From assembly GCF_000153205.1 (NCBI RefSeq), contig NZ_CH672427.1, positions 3,030,596 through 3,094,595 on the forward strand: a DNA stretch of 64,000 nucleotides, read 5' to 3'. The notes beneath the pieces are model-generated. The model saw only the letters and a list, made by a program, of their open reading frames with translations, was not told where the DNA came from and made no database searches. Below are positions 8,221 to 15,837 of this stretch, piece after piece. This stretch comes from Nitrococcus mobilis Nb-231 (GTDB lineage: Bacteria; Pseudomonadota; Gammaproteobacteria; Nitrococcales; Nitrococcaceae). The stretch's first letter is position 1; each line of letters starts with the position of its first letter. Position numbers and translations under genes: made by a program.

Positions 8221-10063
8221 TCACCGTGCCTGTCCAACCAACCCGGAATGGATGGTGTCGAGCTGCTGGAAGATCCCCTCGATCACAATCTCCTTCCCGG
8301 CGAAGAGCGCATCCGGCCCGCCGGCGTGCAGGTTGCTGAAAGGGGGCTCGTAGAGGGCGGATGCCGCCATCACGCCTCGCGCCGTGAGCTGATCGATTAC
8401 CATCTCGATGAAGCGGATCTGCCGGACGGTGAGGCTGCGGTCGTTGAGGTATTGCGAGAAGGCGGCCTGGGCGGCGCCGCGATCCATGCCGCCCAGACTC
8501 CGCACGAAGTGTGCAAGCGAGGGTGCCCCGCTGCGGGTCAGCAGGCCGGATAGCAGTGCCGCGCCGTCATCCTCGCCGATCTCGGTCAGCACCTTTTCGA
8601 GCCCCTGCAGGTCGGTTTCGGTGAGCGGCCGGGTGGTGCGCAGGCGCTGGATGACGATATGGCTTAGGTGGCTGCACAGGTAGCCCCGGACCTTCTTCTC
8701 GTCGTGCGCGCCGGTCATCTTCGGTATGGGCACCCCAGCTCCAGCTCGAAGAGCTCGTAGGTGTTCCGATCCAGCTTTTCGCGTGGTGTCGCCGTCAGGC
8801 CCACCAGCAGCGCGTCGAAGTAGCGGAAGATCGCGCCGTACTTTTAGTACACCGAGCGGTGCGCCTCGTCGATGATGACGAGATCGAAGTGGCCGACGCC
8901 GAAGCGGGCCGCGCCGCCGTCGGTCTCATCAATGAGCCCCATCAGGGTCGGGTAGGTGCAGCCGTAGACGCGGTCTTCGGTGTCCTTCTCCGTGACCAGA
9001 TTCACCGGGCTGGCTTCCGGCAGGTGCGCCTTGAAGGCATTGCAGGCCTGGTTCACCAGCGAAATGCGGTCGGCGAGGAATAAGGCGCGCTTCACCCAGC
9101 CCGCCCGCTGCAGCACATCCACCAGCGCGATGGCGGCGGCGCCGGATCAGGCGCGCCAGCTCGTCCTTTTTGTGGAAGCCCGCCACCCGGCGCGGCGGAT
9201 AGCTCACATCATCCCACAGTCAAGTGGCGTAGCCGTTGCTGTAGAAGATCACCGGCCGCTGGCCGTGCATCGCCTCCAGGCAGTCGGCGTAGAGCTTCCT
9301 CTGCTGCCGGCCCATGGCCGGGTCGGCGGTGGTTTTCTTGGCCTCCACCACCGCCAGCGGCTTGCCGTCGTCGCCCCACAGCATGAAATCGACATAGCCG
9401 CTGCCCCGGTTGGTGGGCATCCCGGCGACCTCGTATTCGCGGTCGCGGGGCTGATCCAGCGGCCAGCCGGCGTGATGCAACTCCACGTCAATGAGATAAC
9501 GGCGAGTCTCCGCCTCGGAGTAGTCGTGGGGGTCTGGCTTTTGCTCCGGCGGTGCGGACCTCGGCGAGCTGTTCGCGCACCGCCTGCAATTCGGCGTCGA
9601 GCGCATCCCGCTCGTGCTGGCGCTTGAGCGCTCCGGCATTGTGCTCGGCCAGTTGCTGCTCCAGCGAGCGCCTCCAGCTCCCGGCGCGGCACCGCCGGGG
9701 CGCTGTCCGGGGCGGGCGGCACGCGCGCATCCTGCCACGCCGCACCTTGCCGCGAGGCAGCGGGCGTGTACGTGCGCACCAGCCAATAGCAGATGTGGTG
9801 TAGCTCCTTCACTACCTGCAGGGCGTCGTCCCGGCGCACGGCACGCTGGCTATGCACCGCCTGGTTGCCCACCTTATGGATCACCCGCGTCTTCTGGAAC
9901 ACCGCCTGCGGCAACAGGTTCTGAAACGTCGGCTCGTGCAGCAGCGCGCCGAGGCTCTAGTCGTAGGGCAGCCGCGGGGAGGCGTCGTGTCGATAGATCC
10001 AGTGAACCACCGCATCCAGCGTGAAGCGGGCGTGGAAGCAGGCCGCCCGCGGATCGTCCATGT
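8221..10063 (-). pseudogene. hsdR: Type I restriction enzyme R subunit (hsdR) remnant, multiply disrupted
   Basis: Pieces of one HsdR-like protein lie in order on the minus strand. From 10063 comes the DUF4145-like N-terminal region, interrupted by an in-frame TAG near 9960. It is followed by a shifted frame with the nuclease core (DFMLWGDDGKPLAVVEAKKT, 9300-9400). Another shift leads to the motor segment RISLVNQACNAF and the DEAH box in VIIDEAHRSVY near 8860-8880, with a TAA directly after. After [23 protein letters not shown] the frame jumps to the HsdR C-terminal domain (8221-8733), so most of the second motor domain is deleted. No hsdM or hsdS lies next to it. A full-length hsdR exists at 60080-62845. 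Confidence 0.85.
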
Positions 10064-10245
10064 TCGGCTACAACCCCATGATGTTTGGAAGAATACGCGG
10101 GGAAGCTCGCCGAGCCATATTGGGCAGGTTTCTCTATGGCGTTTTCGACATTTCACGGCCGGAATTTTTCAGTATTATTGCCGTATTGCACCAGGCCCGG
10201 AATCCAAAACTCTGGCACACACGTAAGTAGGAGCCACTGAAGGCC

Positions 10246-10274
10246 GTCATGCTGCGCGCAGTCGCAGCATCCAG
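10246..10274. repeat. Left copy of direct repeat flanking the GIY-YIG gene
   Basis: Twenty-nine bases identical to 10728-10756, containing the palindromic core ATGCTGCGCGCAGTCGCAGC. Similarity continues imperfectly for about 50 more bases (to about 10330). The two copies bracket the GIY-YIG gene. The 10064-10365 stretch otherwise shows no gene. Confidence 0.75.
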
Positions 10275-10365
10275 GGATGATGGATCCTGCAATTGCGTCT
10301 GGTGGTTTGTGCAGGGTGACGCAAACCAACTTTCATTCTGCACGCAGCGAGCGCAGCGGCAGAAC

Positions 10366-10662
10366 CTATTTCACCCAGTCAGCCGCGAGATCCGCCCAGC
10401 CAGGGTTGGTCTTTTCGATCAACGCAACTTTCCATTTCCTGGGACGATTCTTGATCTTCTTTTCGACGCTGATGGCTTCCGTAATATCATCGCCCTGTTG
10501 AAACCAGACCAGCCGGGTGACGTTGTACTTGCGGGTAAAGCCTTCAACCAAGTGTTTTTTGTGTTCGTATACACGACGCTGAAGGTCAGTCGTGACGCCC
10601 GTGTAAAGGGTACCGTTTTTTTTGCTTGCCAGAATATAGACGCAGGCTGTCTTGCTCATCAT
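10366..10662 (-). CDS. GIY-YIG superfamily small nuclease-like protein
   Basis: This 98-residue protein belongs to the small stand-alone GIY-YIG (YhbQ-like/UvrC N-terminal) family. The first motif reads CVYILASKKNGTLYTGVT, which places Y and YTG in the expected positions, and is followed by the conserved R in DLQRRVYEH and the E in AISVEKKIK. Two ATGs occur in tandem (10662 and 10659), and the second may be the true start. Related proteins cleave or bind DNA, but the role of this small family is not settled. It sits alone between direct repeats and next to degraded genes, which suggests that it travels with the repeats (inference). Confidence 0.85.
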   Translation of the reverse strand: MMSKTACVYILASKKNGTLYTGVTTDLQRRVYEHKKHLVEGFTRKYNVTRLVWFQQGDDITEAISVEKKIKNRPRKWKVALIEKTNPGWADLAADWVK

Positions 10663-10727
10663 GCTGGCTGTTTGTTGTGGATCCTGCGACGGCGCCTTCG
10701 GCTTGCGCAGGATGACAGGCCTGTTCG

Positions 10728-10756
10728 GTCATGCTGCGCGCAGTCGCAGCATCCAG
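10728..10756. repeat. Right copy of direct repeat flanking the GIY-YIG gene
   Basis: Identical over 29 bases to 10246-10274 and similar for about 50 bases beyond. Just before it, at about 10680-10713, lies another palindromic unit (ATCCTGCG...CGCAGGAT), so the right flank holds two related repeat modules. Confidence 0.75.
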
Positions 10757-10929
10757 AGCTGCTGGATCCTGAAACTGCGCCTGACGGCTTGTGCAGGATG
10801 GCGTCAAAAACAGGCGCTACAACTCCCCGTTGAAGGCGCGGGACTGGCAATCGATAGGGTCAGACTCTAATACTGCTACCTTAACGACCACAATTGTATA
10901 TTGATCATGAAGTTGTGTGATTATTAAAG

Positions 10930-11002
10930 GCTAGGCTCTCGGAGCATTTCGGATAGAATTGATTGTGAGAAAACCCTCCCATCCGATCCCGAGAGCCTAG
11001 CC
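10930..11002 (+). promoter_or_regulatory. 14-bp inverted repeat at the transposase start (translation-blocking hairpin)
   Basis: GGCTAGGCTCTCGG (10930-10943) is perfectly complementary to CCGAGAGCCTAGCC (10989-11002), which abuts the transposase ATG at 11003. In an RNA entering from outside the IS, the stem would bury the ribosome-binding region. A promoter inside the 45-base loop would escape it. This mirrors protection against external transcription known in IS10 and IS50; the function here is inferred. Confidence 0.6.
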
Positions 11003-12388
11003 ATGAAAAACTCTATTCGCTGCGCCCGCTCATGGCAAATCCAGCGCTTGAAGAGGTCCTTCCTACAAGTGCGCGGACTGCCGTTTTTCGATGTTTTATC
11101 CACCCGTGTGTTGAGCCAGTTCGCCGAACGCGCGTGCGGCGGGCGTGATCGGATATTCACCCCCTTGGTGGTATTGAAAGCCTTCCTCTTCCAGGTGCTC
11201 AGTCAGGACGGTTCGTGCAAACACGCGGTGGCGCGGGTGCTGTCCGAGCGGCTGCAAAGCGGCCAAAGCGCCAATTCCATCAACACCGGGCCGTATTGCA
11301 AAGCCCGCCAACGCCTGCCCCGTGCGCCCTTGGAGAACGCGGTCCGGGAGAGCGGACAGACGCTGCACCAACGCGCGCCTTCAGCCTGGGGTTGGCGTGG
11401 CCATCGCGTGGTGCTCGCCGATGGCACTACCGCACTGATGCCCGATACGCTCGATAATCAGCGTGAGTTCCCCCAACAGGGCAACCAACAACCCGGCCTC
11501 GGGTTTCCCATCGTGCGCATCGTGGCCCTGATTTCGCTCGGCGCGGGTGCTGTGCTCGATTATGCCCTCGGCCCTTATCAGGGCAAGGGCAGCGGAGAGA
11601 GCTCTTTGTTCAGCACCCTCCTGCACACCCTGCAGCCGGGCGACCTGCTACTCGCCGACCGCTACTACTGCACCTACGCGATCATGGCGTTGCTGGTCCA
11701 CCACGGGGTGCAGGGGCTCTTTCAAAAGCATGCCCAGCGAAAGCCGCATTGGCACCGCGGCGAGCGACTCGGCGCCAAGGATCATCTCATTAAATGGGCC
11801 AAGCCGCCCCGCAAGCCCGTGTGGATGAGCGCACAAGACTACCTCAAGCTGCCGCCGACGCTGACCATTCGCGAGCTGGCAGTCAACGGCATCGTCTACG
11901 TCACCACCCTATCGAACCCCAAACGCTACCCCCGCCGCGCCCTGGCCGAGCACTACCGCTCACGCTGGACGATCGAGTTGGATCTGCGCAGCATCAAAAC
12001 CGATATGGCCATGGAGCGGCTGCGCTGCAAGAGCCCAGAGCGGGTCAGAAAAGAGATCGCGGCTCATTTGTTGGCCTACAATCTCGTGCGCGCCAACTTG
12101 AACCGAGCCGCGCAGTGCTTCGAGAAAATCCCGCGCCAACTCAGCTTCAAATCGGCGCTACAATTGCTCAACAACGCCGCCTCCCAGCTGTTGCTACTGT
12201 CTGGAAAGGCACTGCAAGCTTTTGCCACCGCATTGCTGCAGGCGATGGCGTTGTCCCCAATAGGCCGGCAAAAACGCCTGCCACAACCCCGTGCAGTCAA
12301 ACGACGCCCTAAGCCCTATCCCTTGCTCACCAGGCCCCGCCATGCGGCGTGCCAAGCCATCCGTCGGCCAACGAATTCGTTAAGGTAG
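11003..12388 (+). CDS. IS4-family transposase
   Basis: This is a 461-residue DDE transposase. The catalytic residues fall in VVLADGTTALMPDT (first D), LLLADRYYCTYA (second D) and YRSRWTIELDLRSIKTDM, which fits the IS4 signature Y-(2)-R-(3)-E-(6)-K exactly. The reading frame is uninterrupted and its TAG stop lies inside the right terminal inverted repeat, as is common for compact elements. Its N-terminus (FFDVLSTRVLSQFAERACGG) resembles the IS4 N-terminal domain. The gene looks intact and could be active. Confidence 0.93.
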   Translation: MKNSIRCARSWQIQRLKRSFLQVRGLPFFDVLSTRVLSQFAERACGGRDRIFTPLVVLKAFLFQVLSQDGSCKHAVARVLSERLQSGQSANSINTGPYCKARQRLPRAPLENAVRESGQTLHQRAPSAWGWRGHRVVLADGTTALMPDTLDNQREFPQQGNQQPGLGFPIVRIVALISLGAGAVLDYALGPYQGKGSGESSLFSTLLHTLQPGDLLLADRYYCTYAIMALLVHHGVQGLFQKHAQRKPHWHRGERLGAKDHLIKWAKPPRKPVWMSAQDYLKLPPTLTIRELAVNGIVYVTTLSNPKRYPRRALAEHYRSRWTIELDLRSIKTDMAMERLRCKSPERVRKEIAAHLLAYNLVRANLNRAAQCFEKIPRQLSFKSALQLLNNAASQLLLLSGKALQAFATALLQAMALSPIGRQKRLPQPRAVKRRPKPYPLLTRPRHAACQAIRRPTNSLR

Positions 12389-12424
12389 CAGTATTAGAGT
12401 CTGGCCCCATTGAATCCAGATTGG

Positions 12425-12832
12425 TCAAGGCCCGATGTACTCGAACAACGGCTGTCGGCCTGCTTTTGGGTCGAACGTAGCCGTAGCTTCGCAGCCTTCC
12501 ACGTGCTCAAGCCAAGCGAGCAAATGGTCGGGGAAGTCCGCGTTACCATGGCGGTAGTCCGCTAATGCCCGCCGAACGACTTCGCGGTCGGCGACGATCA
12601 ACTGGCGCACGTCCAGCAGCGCTTCAATCTCATCGGCAATGGCCGCGCGGTCGAGTTTATAACTGCGCTCCAGTACCTAGGCCAGCTCGCATAGCGCTAC
12701 GATCGAAATGTAGCAGGGGCTTTCTGGTGTGCATTGTACCTGCATGTACGACGCCGCCTGCTCGTGCTGCTCGGGATCGCCTTGCGCATCCACCAGGAAC
12801 CGCACCAGCGCATTGGTATCCAATCCTTTCAT
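12425..12832 (-). pseudogene. vapC: VapC-type PIN-domain toxin with an in-frame stop
   Basis: From the ATG at 12832 the sequence reads MKGLDTNALVRFLVDAQGD, with the first conserved PIN aspartate. It continues to ALCELA, where a TAG replaces what is normally a tryptophan codon, and then resumes in the same frame with VLERSYKLDRAAI and the C-terminal DFPDHLLAW and ATFDPKAGRQPLFE segments holding the remaining acidic residues. One base change (TGG to TAG) therefore explains the inactivation. The start overlaps the antitoxin stop by four bases (ATGA), the usual vapBC coupling. Confidence 0.85.
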
Positions 12833-13084
12833 CCGGATTTCGCGGCGCCGTCACGAATCGCTTGCTCCATGTCCTCAATCGACACGGATTTGCCATGACT
12901 CGGGATGCGACCTTTCAGCTCATTCAGGTCAGTCTTGGCGAGCGCGACCGTTACCACACCCTTTTCATCGACGGTCCAGGTCAGCTGGTCACCGCGCCGC
13001 ACGTCCCAGGGCCTTGCGCACTTCCCGGGGGATCACCAGTTGGCCTTTTTCACTCACGGTAGAGGTGCCTGTTACCTGGCCCAT
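12829..13084 (-). pseudogene. vapB: VapB antitoxin (AbrB/SpoVT fold), frameshifted
   Basis: The ATG at 13084 begins MGQVTGTSTVSEKGQLVIPREVRKALG, a swapped-hairpin AbrB DNA-binding domain. The frame is then lost in a GC-rich run near 13003-13010. One base shift restores RGDQLTWTVDEKGVVTVALA and the toxin-binding tail ending DGAAKSG. Both members of the module are thus inactive by independent small mutations, so the system is probably no longer maintained. Confidence 0.8.
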
Positions 13085-13125
13085 ATTTCACGCCTTTCTT
13101 CAAGTTGGCTGGCGGGTAGAGCGGC

Positions 13126-13144
13126 GACTTACTTATTGTAAGTC
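13126..13144. promoter_or_regulatory. Palindrome upstream of vapB, likely autoregulatory operator
   Basis: GACTTAC and GTAAGTC form a perfect 7-base inverted repeat around a 5-base centre, 42 bases upstream of the vapB start. VapBC complexes usually repress their own promoter through such palindromes. The assignment rests on position and symmetry only. Confidence 0.45.
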
Positions 13145-13238
13145 AATGCGTCTTACGCTAAGGCCGGTGTGGCCGTTTCTCGTATCGTACTTGGGTTAGC
13201 ACCGTTGATCTCAATGCCGTCGGTCGACTGTGAGTTCG

Positions 13239-13325
13239 TTCCGAAACTACTACAGCACCAGCTCACGGGCACTGCTGGCGAGGCATTGCGCCGCCGATCT
13301 CGATCGCTTCGGTTATTCGTTCTGA
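13239..13325 (+). pseudogene. C-terminal fragment of a second sulfotransferase
   Basis: Twenty-nine codons ending FGYSF-stop match the end of the sulfotransferase at 7356-8012 (FRNYYSTSSRALLARHCAADLDRFGYSF against YRDYYSAKARALVTRHYAADLERFGYSF, aligned here by eye). No upstream sulfotransferase sequence is present. It is either the last piece of a tandem paralogue or the far boundary of material that arrived between the two copies. The span 8013-13238 between the copies consists of degraded or mobile genes. Confidence 0.65.
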
Positions 13326-13426
13326 GATCCCAGGCCGCGCTCGCACCTCACTTGCCAAGCCGCCTGGCATTGGCCGTGGCCCTGGAGTGGATCGGGTGAG
13401 CCCGCGTCGGGTGAGCCGTGCAGATC

Positions 13427-13461
13427 CGTAGGATGCGGTTCGTTCCTTACCGCATCCTACG
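13427..13461. repeat. REP-like palindrome
   Basis: CGTAGGATGCGGT and ACCGCATCCTACG form a perfect 13-base stem around a 9-base loop. The GTAGG...CCTAC design is typical of gammaproteobacterial REP elements and could also act as a transcription terminator for the preceding fragment. It differs in sequence from the REPs beside the RAYT gene at 57.7 kb. Confidence 0.6.
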
Positions 13462-13518
13462 CGCTATAGCCAAGCACCTTGGGCTCGACCTGAAGGATAG
13501 TCTATGAGGGAGGGTGTT

Positions 13519-13665
13519 ATGCGATACGCCTATCCAGTCAATCTCGAACCGGAGGAAGGGGCGGTTTCGTCGTCTCGTTTCCGGATGTGCCCGAGGCGTT
13601 GCCCGAGGGGGATACGCGCGAGGAAGCTCTAGCGGAGACCGCCGACGCGCTGGTCGTGGCGAATG
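13519..13665 (+). pseudogene. HicB-type antitoxin N-terminal remnant, frameshifted
   Basis: ATG 13519, after a GGGAGGG ribosome site, starts MRYAYPVNLEPEEG. A one-base loss near 13560 shifts the frame, and the next frame continues GFVVSFPDVPEALPEGDTREEALAETADAL, the classic HicB partial RNase H fold. Homology stops near 13665 where unrelated sequence begins. No HicA toxin is visible. This is a stump left by deletion. Confidence 0.65.
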
Positions 13666-13677
13666 GCCACACGCAGA

Positions 13678-13800
13678 CCGTTGTCCAGAGTTGCAGAGCG
13701 TGTTGGCGTGTCGGTTGGTGCTCGCTGCGGCGGGGCCGGCCACAGCGAGCAGGCCGAATCCCAGCAAGACGCCACGCGCTAGCGATTTGGTGTGCTCCAT
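13678..13800 (-). pseudogene. N-terminal stump of an exported protein
   Basis: From the ATG at 13800 the translation MEHTKSLARGVLLGFGLLAV followed by AGPAAAS is a convincing Sec signal peptide with an AAA-S type cleavage site. After about 40 residues the sequence runs into the opposite-strand hicB remnant and becomes low-quality coding, so only the start of a gene survives. The protein family cannot be told from this piece. Confidence 0.35.
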
Positions 13801-13855
13801 GAAACTACTCGGAGAATACGGCCGATCAAGCAGGCAAGCGACAGCCCTCTACACT

Positions 13856-14251
13856 TCATTGCGATAAAAACGCAATTGATAACAAGACATTCAGTAAATA
13901 GGGCGCGCGGGTGGCGGGAGTGGCAAGCTGATTTGCCCAGTGCGGGCGCGACGAAAAGCGTGCGTATTGCAGCGCTGTCTCCAGTTCGATGATGCGCTGG
14001 CCCAGGGCCCGCAAATAACCGTCAATGCCTTCCTCGAAGGCCCAGAAGACAAGCGAAAGGACGAGTGAGAGGAAGATAAAATACCCACGCAGTCCGGTTG
14101 CATCAGGCAATGCGCCACCGGCCCCGGTCGCTGCCGCAACCAGGCCGACGAACAGCACCGCGAATACGCCGAGGCTGGTGAAGCGCAGATTGCTGTAATG
14201 GCGGTGGCTTGCCAGAGTTTCCGTGTACTCGACTTCCGGGTTGCCGGGCAT
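13856..14251 (-). CDS. Small membrane protein of unknown function, two helices
   Basis: The start is placed at 14251 because AGGAGG lies 6 bases upstream; an in-frame ATG at 14278 lacks one. The 131-residue product begins MPGNPEVEYTETLASHRHYSN. It has two transmembrane helices (LGVFAVLFVGLVAAATGAGG and YFIFLSLVLSLVFWAFEE) and a basic cytoplasmic-looking tail. I do not recognise the family, although the layout resembles small uncharacterised inner-membrane proteins. It stands alone between degraded toxin-antitoxin sequence and the divergent UPF0178 gene. Confidence 0.65.
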   Translation of the reverse strand: MPGNPEVEYTETLASHRHYSNLRFTSLGVFAVLFVGLVAAATGAGGALPDATGLRGYFIFLSLVLSLVFWAFEEGIDGYLRALGQRIIELETALQYARFSSRPHWANQLATPATRAPYLLNVLLSIAFLSQ

Positions 14252-14540
14252 GGATCGCCTCCTGATGTTGCTGTGCACTTGCCGCTCCGGTTTGTGCCGT
14301 AGAGGACGTATGCGAGTCCGTCAGGCCTTTTGCTGGCGGTTTAGGAGGCGAATTCTAAGGCTGACTCGCGAGCCGAGTGAAGGGCGCATGCTGTCTTCGA
14401 GGGGCATTCTGTGTTTTTCTTGAAATAGTGCCGGCGAAAATTGTTCAATTGTGCCATCGCGCGATGCGCGCCGGTGCCTTCAGATCATTCAGCGGCGGGA
14501 TCCTCCACTAAGGGGTTTGTTCTCACACAATGGACTCGTC

Positions 14541-14996
14541 ATGAGGATATGGGTGGATGCGGACGCTTGCCCAAAGGCGATCAAGGCGATTTTGATCCGC
14601 GCCGCCGAGCGCGCCGAGGTGGTGCTCACGTTCGTGGCCAATCAGCCGGTACCGATCCCGCGGTCCCGCTATATCAAATCGATCCGGGTAGCACCCGGTT
14701 TTGATGGGGCCGATTGCGAAATCGTCAAGCATGTGGCCGATGATGATCTAGTCGTAACGGCCGATATCCCTCTGGCCGCCGAGGCGATCGCTAAAGGCGG
14801 CTATGCCCTCAGCCCGCGTGGGGAGCTGTACACATCGGATAATATCAAGGCCCGCTTAACCATGCGGGATTTCATGGATACGCTGCGTGCCAGCGGGATC
14901 AACACCGGAGGGCCGGCGCCGCTGAGTCAGAAGGACCGGCAGGCTTTTGCGGGTCAGCTTGATAAGCTATTGGCGCGGCAGGCTAAACAACGATGA
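14541..14996 (+). CDS. UPF0178 (YaiI/YqxD) family protein
   Basis: The 151-residue product starts [18 protein letters not shown], the hallmark of the UPF0178 family, and keeps the family segments [24 protein letters not shown] and MRDFMDTLR. The fold is related to PIN/NYN nucleases, and the aspartates D6, D8 and those in [12 protein letters not shown] could bind metal. The biochemical activity is unproven. The frame is open further upstream, but the ATG at 14541 matches the family N-terminus. It ends 22 bases before the SDR gene in the same direction. Confidence 0.9.
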   Translation: MRIWVDADACPKAIKAILIRAAERAEVVLTFVANQPVPIPRSRYIKSIRVAPGFDGADCEIVKHVADDDLVVTADIPLAAEAIAKGGYALSPRGELYTSDNIKARLTMRDFMDTLRASGINTGGPAPLSQKDRQAFAGQLDKLLARQAKQR

Positions 14997-15018
14997 ACAA
15001 GAGCGTATTATCTTTCCG

Positions 15019-15795
15019 ATGAACCGCGACAGGCCGGTTTCGTTCATAACCGGCGCCTCATCCGGAATCGGTCGCAGCCTGGCGCGCCGGATCGTGCAGG
15101 ATGAGGGCCATGCCGTCGCGCTGATTGCGCGGCGTAAGGATTTGCTTGATGAGCTCGCATTAGAGATCGAGCAGGCCGGTGGCACGGCCTTGGCAATCGA
15201 ATGCGATGTCACCGACGCCACAAGTGTTCGGGACGCGCTGCGCACGGTGGAGTCGACCCTCGGACCTGTCACACGATTGATCGCCAATGTCGGCGGCGGT
15301 GAGCGCACCGATGTGGAGCAGTTTTCGGCCATGCACATCGAGCGCGTATTCACTCTGAATGTGATGAGCACAGCCATCTGTATCGAGGCGGTTTTGCCGG
15401 GCATGCTCATGCGAGGGAGCGGGCATATCGTTGCTATGGGCAGCCTGGCAGGCTATCGCGGCCTGCCCGGTGCGGCGGGCTATTCGGCGGCGAAGGCCGC
15501 CCTCACCAATATGATGGAAAGCCTGCGTATGGAGTTGCGTCCGCGCGGGGTCCAAGTGACCTTGTTGTTGCCCGGCTTCGTCAGGAGCAAGCCCAAACGC
15601 AAAAAAAGACCGTTCGAGCTGGAGCTGGAGGCGGCAACCGCGCGGATGCACCGGGCTATACTGGTGCGTAAGCCACGCTATGCGTTTCCCTGGCCGCTGG
15701 TGTGGATCGCCAGTGTCTGTCGGTTGCTGCCGGCATCGGTGTATGATGTTTTGCTCGCCGGGCGTGGGTCCAAGCCCCGTGTTCGCGCGGAGTGA
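15019..15795 (+). CDS. Short-chain dehydrogenase/reductase
   Basis: This 258-residue Rossmann-fold oxidoreductase has the nucleotide-binding TGASSGIG near residue 11, ANVGGG (the NNAG-equivalent) near 94 and the catalytic S/YxxxK set in VAMGSLAGYRGLPGAAGYSAAKAAL. The C-terminus is extended and hydrophobic (FPWPLVWIASVCRLLP), a pattern seen in membrane-associated SDRs acting on lipids. The start at ATG 15019 gives the usual short N-terminus. It is followed by the hydroxylase gene 42 bases downstream, so the pair may share a lipid- or surface-modification role (inference). Confidence 0.88.
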   Translation: MNRDRPVSFITGASSGIGRSLARRIVQDEGHAVALIARRKDLLDELALEIEQAGGTALAIECDVTDATSVRDALRTVESTLGPVTRLIANVGGGERTDVEQFSAMHIERVFTLNVMSTAICIEAVLPGMLMRGSGHIVAMGSLAGYRGLPGAAGYSAAKAALTNMMESLRMELRPRGVQVTLLLPGFVRSKPKRKKRPFELELEAATARMHRAILVRKPRYAFPWPLVWIASVCRLLPASVYDVLLAGRGSKPRVRAE

Positions 15796-15837
15796 GGCGA
15801 TATGATCATCGCCGCCAACGCGGGTTAGGACTAAACG

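Larger units (their letters stand above)
10861..12403 (+). mobile_element. IS4-family insertion sequence, complete
   Basis: The element is bounded by perfect 27-base terminal inverted repeats at 10861-10887 and 12377-12403, beginning CAGACTCTAATACTGC. The similarity extends four or five bases further out (GGG then one mismatch and C), so the true tips may be near 10857 and 12407. It is about 1.54 kb long and carries one transposase gene. No convincing target-site duplication is visible, so the flanks may have rearranged since insertion. It separates the GIY-YIG repeat region from the dead vapBC locus. Confidence 0.9.
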
